Assembly: GCA_026193125.1 (NCBI GenBank)
Contig: JAPHSC010000137.1
Location: 1 to 18,390, forward strand
Length of the DNA stretch: 18,390 bases
Source of the DNA: Gammaproteobacteria bacterium
Lineage (GTDB): Bacteria; Pseudomonadota; Gammaproteobacteria; Steroidobacterales; BM003
Direction of reading: 5' to 3'
Each line of letters opens with the position of its first letter. Positions within the stretch are counted from its first letter, which is position 1. The notes under the pieces were generated by a model. That model was not told where the DNA came from, searched no databases, and saw nothing but the letters and a program-made list of their open reading frames with translations. Made by a program: the position numbers and the translations under genes. Positions 1-5,830 of the stretch are shown here, piece after piece.

Positions 1-381
1 TACATGTTTGTCGGTCATGCGGACATGGCCTGGAATATTCCGGTCGCCGCGCAGTCATACAAGTGGGACGCCGAGAGGGGTCAGTTTCCGATGAAACCAC
101 TTCCGGATTTTGTTGCCCGCGTGCAGAAAATCGCCAAGCCCGGAGATACCGTGCTGGTCATGTGCCGGTCTGGTGGTCGCAGTGCTCACGCCGTCAACCT
201 GCTGGCGGCGGCAGGCTACACCAACGTCTATAACATCATTGATGGTGCCGAAGGGGACGCAGTAAAGGATCCAAACAGCGTCTATAACGGTCAGCGCCTG
301 GTGAACGGTTGGAAGAATTCGGGTGTCCCGTGGACCTACCATATCGATCCGGAACGCATGTTGCTGCCCACGCAACCCTAG
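1..381 (+). CDS. Rhodanese-domain protein, 3' part only
   Basis: The reading frame is open from the first base of the window, so the gene begins outside it; 126 residues are visible. They carry a single rhodanese-like domain. The active-site loop reads CRSGGRS, with the catalytic cysteine that carries the persulfide in this family, followed by the helix SAHAVNLLAAAGYTNVYN that is typical of rhodaneses. The stretch after it (GAEGDAV...NGWKNSGVPW) resembles single-domain rhodaneses that are often periplasmic in gammaproteobacteria. Because the N-terminus is missing, a signal peptide cannot be judged. The family transfers sulfane sulfur from donors such as thiosulfate to thiol or cyanide acceptors; the physiological substrate is not evident here. 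It converges on the radical SAM gene that follows, with a 239-base gap between them. The domain call is firm; the specific role is unknown. Confidence 0.88.
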   Translation, partial: YMFVGHADMAWNIPVAAQSYKWDAERGQFPMKPLPDFVARVQKIAKPGDTVLVMCRSGGRSAHAVNLLAAAGYTNVYNIIDGAEGDAVKDPNSVYNGQRLVNGWKNSGVPWTYHIDPERMLLPTQP

Positions 382-420
382 CGCCGGACGCTGTTTGCTC
401 CAATGCAGTCGCTCGTGCTT

Positions 421-445
421 CGCCCCGGACAAGTGTGCCGGGGCG
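421..445 (+). terminator. Hairpin after the rhodanese gene, possible terminator
   Basis: Perfect 8-base inverted repeat, CGCCCCGG at 421-428 and CCGGGGCG at 438-445, with a 9-base loop. It lies 40 bases after the rhodanese stop codon in a convergent gap. There is no T-tract after the stem, so intrinsic termination is uncertain. The rest of the gap (446-620) shows nothing I recognise. Confidence 0.3.
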
Positions 446-620
446 CTAGTGGCCTGCCTATCGGGGCAAGGTTCAATCTGCCGCGCCTCCTTCAGCGTGG
501 CCTGTGTATGAGGGCAGCACGCTGACTGCTGATTTCACCCGGTTGCGATTCGGTTCAACGCTTGTTCGTGTCTGCGCCAAGACACGCCGACTTGCCTGGT
601 TGACGCTTACGCGGGGAGCA

Positions 621-1907
621 TCAGCCCCTGGCCTGCGCCTTGCGCAGCTTTGCGGCCATTCTGTTTGCCGTAGGTACCGCGTGTGAGAAAAACCGCTTGA
701 GCCCCGGACACAAATAGTTCAGCCCTGCCTCGCCATTCGGCGTGCGCAACACGCGGTTTTTCGGGCACTCGCCCCAGCAGTCGGAGAGAAATTCGCATTC
801 CCTGCAATAGGCCGGCAATGTTTCCGACTTGGCGTAACCAAATTTCACCTGCTGCGGTGAGAACACCATGTCACCAAGCGAGCGCTGGCGAATGTTGCCC
901 AGCTGATATTCAGGATAAACATAGTGATCGCAGGAATACGCCTCACCGTTGTGCTCCAGCGCCACGCCTTTGCCACACACCTCGCTATGCACACAAATTT
1001 GCGACGGCAGCCCCATGTGCTGCACGACCAGTGTCTCGCAAAAATTGACCAGGACTTTGCCAACATCCCGCGCCAGCCATTCGTCCCACACCTTTGACAA
1101 GAAGTAGCCATATTCCAGTGCATCGACAGACCAGGGTGTGACGATGGAATCCGGATGGTCCGGGCTCGCTTGCGCACTGCCCACGATCGGCAGACGCTGC
1201 GTATCCCAGGTATGTGGCGCCGTAGCCTCAAAGTCCCTGATCTCGACAATCGGAATGAATTGCAGGTAGGTCGAGCCCAGTTCGCGGCGCAGGAAGCGAT
1301 AGACATCCAGCGGACGCGACGCATTATAGCGGTGGACGCAGGTCAGGGTGTTAAACCTGACCCCGAATCGCTGCAGCATCTTGGCCGCGGCATACACGGT
1401 GTCAAAGGTCGGTTCACCGCGCTTGGTGATGCGGTAGTAATCGTGAATCTTGCGCGGGCCGTCTATGCTCAGGCCGACCAGGAAGCCGTGCTGCTTGAGA
1501 AAGCGGGCCCAGTCCTCGTCCAGCAAGGTGCCGTTGGTCTGCAGGTCATTCTCGATCCGCTGGCCGGGCTTGGCATGCTTCTTCTGCAGCGCGACGACTT
1601 TTTCGAAAAATTCCAGGCCGAGTAGCGTGGGCTCACCGCCCTGCCAGGAAAACACCACCTCGTCTGCAGTGACGCTTTGAATGTAATCCCGCACGAAGCG
1701 CTCAAGCACCTCGTCATCCATGTGCCCGCCGCCCGGACCACCCGGCAGTGTCTGCTTGCTCAGGTAGAAGCAGTACGTGCAATCCAGGTTGCAGGCCGAA
1801 CCGGCGGCCTTGGCCATCACATGGAATCGTCTATGCTTCGCGCCGAATAGCTGCGGCGCGTTGTACCTGTCTATACCCAGATACTGTGCAATGCCTGGTG
1901 CGCTCAT
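621..1907 (-). CDS. Radical SAM/SPASM protein, anaerobic sulfatase-maturase type
   Basis: The 428-residue product carries the radical SAM iron-sulfur motif CX3CX2C as CNLDCTYC (C39, C43, C46) in the setting FHVMAKAAGSACNLDC, characteristic of anaerobic sulfatase-maturating enzymes (AslB/ChuR/anSME). SIDGP and the cysteine-rich C-terminal SPASM region are also present: CVHSEVCGKG, then CDHYVYPEYQLGNI, then CRECEFLSDCWGECP, then a final LCPGL. SPASM binds two auxiliary 4Fe-4S clusters. Known members oxidise an active-site cysteine or serine of a sulfatase to formylglycine in the cytoplasm before export. No sulfatase gene is in this window, so the partner must be elsewhere or the substrate differs. 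Start choice is uncertain: neither the ATG at 1907 nor the internal ATG at 1817 (M31) has a clear Shine-Dalgarno. Members that modify other peptides look similar. Confidence 0.85.
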   Translation of the reverse strand: MSAPGIAQYLGIDRYNAPQLFGAKHRRFHVMAKAAGSACNLDCTYCFYLSKQTLPGGPGGGHMDDEVLERFVRDYIQSVTADEVVFSWQGGEPTLLGLEFFEKVVALQKKHAKPGQRIENDLQTNGTLLDEDWARFLKQHGFLVGLSIDGPRKIHDYYRITKRGEPTFDTVYAAAKMLQRFGVRFNTLTCVHRYNASRPLDVYRFLRRELGSTYLQFIPIVEIRDFEATAPHTWDTQRLPIVGSAQASPDHPDSIVTPWSVDALEYGYFLSKVWDEWLARDVGKVLVNFCETLVVQHMGLPSQICVHSEVCGKGVALEHNGEAYSCDHYVYPEYQLGNIRQRSLGDMVFSPQQVKFGYAKSETLPAYCRECEFLSDCWGECPKNRVLRTPNGEAGLNYLCPGLKRFFSHAVPTANRMAAKLRKAQARG

Positions 1908-1933
1908 AGCTTTGAACGGTACTAGGTGTCCCG

Positions 1934-1954
1934 CTTGCGCCCAATACGGGCAAG
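1934..1954 (-). other. Bulged stem-loop in the leader of the radical SAM gene
   Basis: CTTGCGCCC (1934-1942) faces GGGCAAG (1948-1954) across a 5-base loop, pairing as 7 base pairs with a 2-base bulge. It lies about 27 bases upstream of the annotated ATG at 1907, in the 192-base gap after msrA. It could be a leader structure or chance; no riboswitch family is recognised. The rest of the gap shows no clear promoter. Confidence 0.2.
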
Positions 1955-2065
1955 CCGCAGCGCTCGTCGAATCCGCCCTACGCTATCCAGCCGCGCCTAA
2001 TGCGTGGCACCAGCGGCCCTGGCCGCGTGGATTTCACGGCCACTCTTCGGTCTGGCACATAGGAG

Positions 2066-2072
2066 AAAAAAA
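2066..2072 (-). terminator. T-tract after msrA, weak terminator candidate
   Basis: Seven consecutive A on the plus strand read as T7 on the minus strand, 28 bases beyond the msrA stop codon. The sequence just before it forms only a weak stem (GAC...GTC), so termination here is a tentative reading. If real, it would separate msrA from the radical SAM gene. Confidence 0.22.
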
Positions 2073-2099
2073 GACTGATCCCGGTCGTCGCATGCAGCC

Positions 2100-2762
2100 T
2101 CAGGCCTTCTGACCCTCCGTCAGCGCGTTGAGGTCAAAGCCAACGCCGCAGCCACCAATGCCGCAGTAACCCTCGGGGTTCTTGGCCAGGTATTGCTGGT
2201 GATAGTCCTCGGCAAAATAGAACCTGGGTGCGGGCAGCACCTCGGTGGTAGGGGCCTGATAACCGGCAGACTTCAGGGCGCTCGCATAGGCCTGGCGGGA
2301 AGCCAGGGCCTGGGCCTGCTGCTCCGGGCCATAGGTGTAGATACCAGAGCGATACTGGGTGCCGACATCATTGCCCTGGCGCATACCCTGGGTGGGATTA
2401 TGGGACTCCCAGAAAACCTGGAGCAGCTCTGCATAACTGATCGCGAGCGGATCGAACACCACCCGCACCACCTCGTTGTGGCCTGTACCCCCGCTGCAGA
2501 CTTCCTGGTAGCTGGGATTGGGTGTAAATCCGCCCGCATAGCCTACCGCGGTGCTGTACACGCCCTCGGTCTGCCAGAACCGCCGCTCCGCCCCCCAGAA
2601 GCAACCCAGACCGAACAGCGCCAGCTGCAGGTTTTCCGGAAACGGTCCCTTGAGAGAGTGACCGTTTACGTAATGTTTATCGGGAACCAGCATGGACTCG
2701 TCACGTCCTGGTAGAGCGCTATCAGCTTGCGGCATCACGGTCTTGTCGTATCGGCCCTGCAT
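2100..2762 (-). CDS. msrA: Peptide-methionine (S)-S-oxide reductase MsrA
   Basis: A 220-residue protein, about the length of E. coli MsrA (212), and similar throughout: a long N-terminal lead (LPGRDESMLVP, then NGHSLKG), the catalytic motif GCFWG with Cys54, then VYSTAVGYAGGFTPNPSY, EVCSGGTGHNEVVRVVFDP, FWESHNPTQGMRQGNDVGTQYRS and DYHQQYLAKNP. It reduces methionine-S-sulfoxide in proteins or free, repairing oxidative damage. The E. coli enzyme is recycled through two C-terminal cysteines spaced eight residues apart. Here the tail reads YCGIGGCGVGFD: the first recycling cysteine is conserved (C200), the second position is glycine, and a cysteine appears five residues after C200 (C205). The ATG at 2762 or at 2735 (M10) could be the start; neither has a good Shine-Dalgarno. 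It is transcribed away from the transporter gene. Confidence 0.95.
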   Translation of the reverse strand: MQGRYDKTVMPQADSALPGRDESMLVPDKHYVNGHSLKGPFPENLQLALFGLGCFWGAERRFWQTEGVYSTAVGYAGGFTPNPSYQEVCSGGTGHNEVVRVVFDPLAISYAELLQVFWESHNPTQGMRQGNDVGTQYRSGIYTYGPEQQAQALASRQAYASALKSAGYQAPTTEVLPAPRFYFAEDYHQQYLAKNPEGYCGIGGCGVGFDLNALTEGQKA

Positions 2763-2852
2763 GGTGGTTGAAACCTCAAAATTACACAGTAGGGGCTAGT
2801 GTTGGGGGCCGCGCCCATAAACTCAAGCCCCATCTCCAACTCAATGTCTGGT

Positions 2853-2858
2853 TATAAT
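2853..2858 (+). promoter_or_regulatory. Predicted -10 box for the NSS transporter gene
   Basis: A perfect TATAAT lies 49 bases before the GTG start at 2907 in the divergent gap between msrA and the transporter. The -35 region at the proper distance is poor (CCATCT at 2830-2835). A strong Shine-Dalgarno, AAAGGAG at 2893-2899, sits 7 bases before the GTG and fixes that start. Confidence 0.42.
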
Positions 2859-2906
2859 CGGGACCAGGTATATCTTCCGCCATCCAAACTATAAAGGAGC
2901 GCCCCC

Positions 2907-4277
2907 GTGCATACCGGAGACGTTCAGAAAAACTGGTCCTCCCGCGTGGTCTTCCTGTTGGCGGCTATCGGGGCCGCCGTGGGACTGGGCAATATCTGGA
3001 AATTCCCCTATACCGCCGGGGTCAGTGGTGGTGGCGCATTCGTCCTGGTCTATGCCGCGGCAGTGCTGGCCATCGCCATTCCTATCGTTATGGCCGAACT
3101 GCTTATTGGCCGGCGCGCCCGGCGCAGCCCGGTGGCGGCTTTCATCAAGCTTGCACGGGAAGCTGGCGGTAGTACCGGCTGGCAAATCACCGGTTGGATC
3201 AACCTGACTGCCGCCTTCCTCATTCTCAGCTTTTACAGCGTAATTGCCGGTTGGGCCGTAGCTTACGTACCAAAATTGGCGAGTGGAGTATTTACCGGCG
3301 CTGATGCCGCACTCACCACCGACCAATTTCAGGGTCTGCTTGCATCCCCGTGGTCTCTGGTTCTCTGGCACAGCGTATTCATGGTGCTGAGCGTGGTGAT
3401 CGTGGCGCGCGGGGTACAGAAAGGCATTGAGTCGGCAGTGAAATTTCTGATGCCCACCCTGTTTGCGTTACTGCTCATGATGGTGGTGTATGCCGCGATA
3501 GCGGGCGATATGCAGCAGGCCGTGGATTTTCTGTTCAAGGTGGACTTCAGCAAGGTCGATGGCTCAGTGGTGCTCAATGCCGTAGGCCAGGCCTTCTTCT
3601 CTGTCAGCGTGTCCATGGGATTGCTTATCGCCTATGGCGCCTACCTGCCCGAGACAGTAAATATTCCGCGCAGTGCAGTCATCATAGCCTTCGCCGACAC
3701 CTTTGTTGCGATACTGGCGGGTCTTGCCATCTTCCCGCTGGTCTTTGGTAACCACCTGGACCCGGCCGAGGGCCCTGGACTGATATTTGTCACCCTGCCC
3801 ATTGCCTTTGGCAACATGCCACTCGGCTGGCTGTTCGGTTCACTGTTTTTTGTGCTGGTGGTATTCGCCGCCCTGACCTCGGCCATCGCGCTCATGGAAC
3901 CGGTGGTGTCGTGGGCCCAGGATAGCCGCCAGTTGCGGCGTAGCACCGTGGCCACGCTCATCGGTCTGGCCGTCTGGCTGGTCGGCCTGGCGAGCGTGCT
4001 GTCCTTTAATGTGCTGGCGGACTTCAAGCCCCTGCCGTTTGGTCCGCTGGAAGGCAAGACCCTGTTTGACCTGCTGGATTTCATCACCAGCAACGTGCTG
4101 TTGCCGGTGGGTGGCATCCTGATTGCCCTGTTCACCGGCTGGGTCTTGAGCTCCGATAGCACTCGGGAGGAACTGGGTATGCCCGAGGGCTTCCTGTTCA
4201 AGGCGTGGCAGTTTCTGCTGCGCTTTGTGGCCCCGGTGGCCCTGGCCAAGGTGCTTTGGGACGGTATGGGCTTCTGA
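2907..4277 (+). CDS. Sodium-dependent transporter, NSS/SNF family
   Basis: A 456-residue integral membrane protein with roughly eleven to twelve hydrophobic segments. TM1 carries the family signature around GLGNIWKFPY (residues 26-35), whose asparagine and neighbours form a Na+ site in LeuT, followed by the glycine-rich GVSGGGAFVLVY and the polar ELLIGRRARRSP loop. Further matches are the GWAVAY segment after TM3 and SVSMGLLIAYGAYLP in the middle. Bacterial members of this family (LeuT, MhsT, TnaT-like) import amino acids or related small amines with sodium; the substrate of this one cannot be read from sequence. The GTG start is supported by AAAGGAG 7 bases upstream; the next in-frame ATG would lose TM1 signature residues. 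It stands alone on its strand, divergent from msrA. Confidence 0.93.
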   Translation: MHTGDVQKNWSSRVVFLLAAIGAAVGLGNIWKFPYTAGVSGGGAFVLVYAAAVLAIAIPIVMAELLIGRRARRSPVAAFIKLAREAGGSTGWQITGWINLTAAFLILSFYSVIAGWAVAYVPKLASGVFTGADAALTTDQFQGLLASPWSLVLWHSVFMVLSVVIVARGVQKGIESAVKFLMPTLFALLLMMVVYAAIAGDMQQAVDFLFKVDFSKVDGSVVLNAVGQAFFSVSVSMGLLIAYGAYLPETVNIPRSAVIIAFADTFVAILAGLAIFPLVFGNHLDPAEGPGLIFVTLPIAFGNMPLGWLFGSLFFVLVVFAALTSAIALMEPVVSWAQDSRQLRRSTVATLIGLAVWLVGLASVLSFNVLADFKPLPFGPLEGKTLFDLLDFITSNVLLPVGGILIALFTGWVLSSDSTREELGMPEGFLFKAWQFLLRFVAPVALAKVLWDGMGF

Positions 4278-4294
4278 CGGCGCCCCAGGGGTCC

Positions 4295-4306
4295 GAGCAC
4301 GTGCTC
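4295..4306. repeat. 12-base perfect palindrome
   Basis: GAGCACGTGCTC is a perfect 12-base palindrome, 17 bases after the transporter stop codon and upstream of the small gene's promoter. It could be a dimeric-regulator site or part of a 3' structure. No known operator consensus is claimed. Confidence 0.3.
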
Positions 4307-4327
4307 TTGCAGGTGTCACGCCCGCCG

Positions 4328-4347
4328 GCCGACCAAGGGTGGTCGGC
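4328..4347 (+). terminator. Strong hairpin after the transporter gene
   Basis: GCCGACCA (4328-4335), loop AGGG, TGGTCGGC (4340-4347): a perfect 8-base stem with a tight 4-base loop, 50 bases beyond the transporter stop. No T-run follows (GTAGCTAATT), so it may stabilise the 3' end or terminate inefficiently. Confidence 0.35.
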
Positions 4348-4413
4348 GTAGCTAATTCGGTGGAGCAGGCAGCCGCGCGAGTCGTTTACAGACACCCGGT
4401 TGGTCTCACACAG

Positions 4414-4422
4414 TGGTATTAT
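4414..4422 (+). promoter_or_regulatory. Extended -10 promoter for the 77-residue gene
   Basis: TGG followed by TATTAT makes an extended -10 element (TGN plus hexamer) at 4414-4422. It predicts a transcript start near 4429, about 28 bases before the ATG at 4457. No good -35 is seen at normal spacing, which extended -10 promoters tolerate. It lies downstream of the alternative TTG start at 4400 and so argues against that start. Confidence 0.45.
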
Positions 4423-4444
4423 CAAGCTTGACCACCAGCTCGCA

Positions 4445-4450
4445 CAGGAG
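4445..4450 (+). promoter_or_regulatory. Shine-Dalgarno that decides the small gene's start
   Basis: CAGGAG ends directly against the ATG at 4451 and 6 bases before the in-frame ATG at 4457. Only the second spacing is workable for initiation, so 4457 is preferred. Confidence 0.5.
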
Positions 4451-4456
4451 ATGGAA

Positions 4457-4690
4457 ATGGCGGTAAAGCGTGCCCTTGAGCATTACAAAAAGCACGAGAT
4501 AGTGGCCGAGACGACACCGGGAACTGATAAATGGATGTACACGGTGTCTGTCGTCAGCCATGACGGCGATGACTCAAAAGTTATTGCCAAAGAAACCCTG
4601 GAAGGCTTTGAATCGGACCTGGCCGCCCTGCACGCGGCCCAGGAGCGGGGACGGCGGCTGGTGGATGAGAGCCTGGCGCACGCCAGTTAG
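4457..4690 (+). CDS. Small protein of unknown function, 77 residues
   Basis: I do not recognise this family. The protein starts MAVKRALEHYKKHEIV and has an N-terminal basic helix. A middle part that looks like beta strands (WMYTVSVVSHDGDDSKVIAKE) follows. It ends in a charged amphipathic helix of about 30 residues (FESDLAALHAAQERGRRLV). It has no signal peptide, membrane segment or cysteine, so it is probably a soluble cytoplasmic protein. The start rests on CAGGAG 6 bases upstream and an extended -10 box at 4414-4422; an in-frame TTG at 4400 would lengthen it to 96 residues but lies upstream of that promoter. It follows the transporter on the same strand, separated by a hairpin, and converges with the secreted protein gene at 4796. 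That it is a real gene is likely given the regulatory signals; function is unknown. Confidence 0.68.
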   Translation: MAVKRALEHYKKHEIVAETTPGTDKWMYTVSVVSHDGDDSKVIAKETLEGFESDLAALHAAQERGRRLVDESLAHAS

Positions 4691-4795
4691 GCAGACTCGT
4701 CCACTCAGATCCGGCAACGGGGCGTCAGCGGGTCCCAGTTCACTGTCTTTCTTGACAGGCTAATCTCGAATTATGCCGGTGCAGTCACACTCGTG

Positions 4796-5470
4796 TCAGT
4801 CCGGTACCGAGGCGGGCGCTACCCGCTCAAAATAACAACGCGTGCCATCCTCCAGCAGAACCGAGTCATAGTGGCCCAGGCTGCCAGCCATCGGCGTCAC
4901 GAAGGCAAGCGTCTTGGCCGTAGAAAGACCGGCACAAGGCGGCGCAATGGACACGCGCCAGCCACCGCCGTCCTTACCGAGCAGCACAAGGGTACTGTCG
5001 TCCGCTGCCATCCACCCGCTAAAACTGCCGGCGGGTACGTACTTCGCCAGCTGATGCGAACGCTCGGCCAGGCTCGGCCCTGTCGCCGCTTGCTCTTTCA
5101 ATTCCGCCGCACGCTCCGGAGTGAGCTCGGTAATATCGATTATCCAGTCGACATTCCTGGCATCGACTGCGATGCTGAATTTCCCGACGTCTTCCATGAG
5201 CTTCAGGCCGCGGGCGATGCCCTCTGCCTGATTAATGATACCGACGATGCGATCGGTATCGGCATCATGGAGGCGAATCTCAATCGTCCCTGTTTGGGGA
5301 AATTCACTTTCGGTGCTCCAGTCAATCAGCCACGGCGAGCCAACCACGAACACCGGCGTACGCTCGCTTCCGGAACCGCTGAATCTGAGAACCTGCGGCT
5401 CGGCCCATGTCGCCGTGAAAAAGGTCAGGGCGACCAGAGCCAGCAGCGCGGCACACATGCGTTTACCCAT
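4796..5470 (-). CDS. Secreted protein of unknown function
   Basis: A 224-residue protein with a clear Sec signal peptide (MGKRMCAALLALVALTFFTATWAEP, cleavage likely after TWA), so exported to the periplasm or beyond. The start at 5470 has a Shine-Dalgarno, TTGGAG, 7 bases upstream. The first mature part (VLRFSGSGSERTPVFVVGSPW...IDWS) looks like a beta-sandwich opening. The last part holds two cysteines, PPCAGLSTAKTLAF and GTRCYFERV, that may form a disulfide; their setting faintly recalls small periplasmic DUF6491-type domains, which I offer only as a hint. No catalytic motif is seen. It is divergent from ppnN across a 360-base gap and convergent with the small gene at 4457. Confidence 0.8.
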   Translation of the reverse strand: MGKRMCAALLALVALTFFTATWAEPQVLRFSGSGSERTPVFVVGSPWLIDWSTESEFPQTGTIEIRLHDADTDRIVGIINQAEGIARGLKLMEDVGKFSIAVDARNVDWIIDITELTPERAAELKEQAATGPSLAERSHQLAKYVPAGSFSGWMAADDSTLVLLGKDGGGWRVSIAPPCAGLSTAKTLAFVTPMAGSLGHYDSVLLEDGTRCYFERVAPASVPD

Positions 5471-5830
5471 GACGCTACTCCAAGGTTAAACCAAGCACAG
5501 CTCACGGATCATTTTTGAGGTCGAAGAAACCGCTTGAACAAAGCGCGAGCCCCAGTTCATCGTCCCTAAATGCATACCCGGGCGGCAATACGTGCATCCC
5601 GTATAAATTCACGCCGGCCGCAGGGTTCAAGGCTGGCGCCGCTGCGTGCGTGGCGGACAATCTTCACTCGGCACCGCCCTTCGACATCGCCGGTGTACCC
5701 GGCCGAGGCCTCCACATGCCAAATCGCGTCTGGCATCCACTCAGGATCTGTGTGCAAGGTAGTCTATAATCAGCCAGCAACCGCCGATGCGCGAATGCGG
5801 GTGGCGACAACAAAAAAGGCTGGAAAACTA
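5471..5830. other. 360-base gap between secreted protein gene and ppnN
   Basis: This divergent gap holds the presumed leader of the secreted-protein gene and the ppnN promoter at its right end. The plus frame of ppnN stays open back to 5570, which would add 87 residues with no resemblance to the family. On the minus strand 5566-5757 is an open frame of 63 codons with a TTG start and no ribosome-binding site. I see no RNA gene or repeat here. Confidence 0.45.
5765..5770 (+). promoter_or_regulatory. Predicted -10 box for ppnN
   Basis: A perfect TATAAT lies 60 bases before the ppnN ATG at 5831, predicting a transcript start near 5777. The -35 at normal spacing (around 5741-5747, TCAGGAT) is poor. 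Its position within the upstream open frame supports 5831 rather than any earlier start. Confidence 0.42.

Noticed and set aside
446..620. Possible tRNA suggested by GGTTCAA-like strings near 472 and 553
   Set aside because: No cloverleaf arms or CCA end can be assembled around either string.
3641..4300. Minus-strand open frame of 219 codons opposite the NSS transporter gene
   Set aside because: Antisense shadow of a clear membrane transporter; the translated product is low-complexity, rich in Ser, Arg and Pro, with no domain.
4743..4758. CTGTC/GACAG hairpin between the small gene and the secreted protein gene
   Set aside because: Five-base stem with an unremarkable loop; likely by chance.
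4793..5518. Plus-strand open frame of 241 codons opposite the secreted protein gene
   Set aside because: The minus-strand frame has a signal peptide and ribosome site; the plus-strand product is rich in Arg and His and looks like a shadow.
5570..5830. 87-residue N-terminal extension of the ppnN reading frame
   Set aside because: It has no resemblance to the family N-terminus, contains the predicted TATAAT, and the ATG at 5831 gives a product of the expected length.
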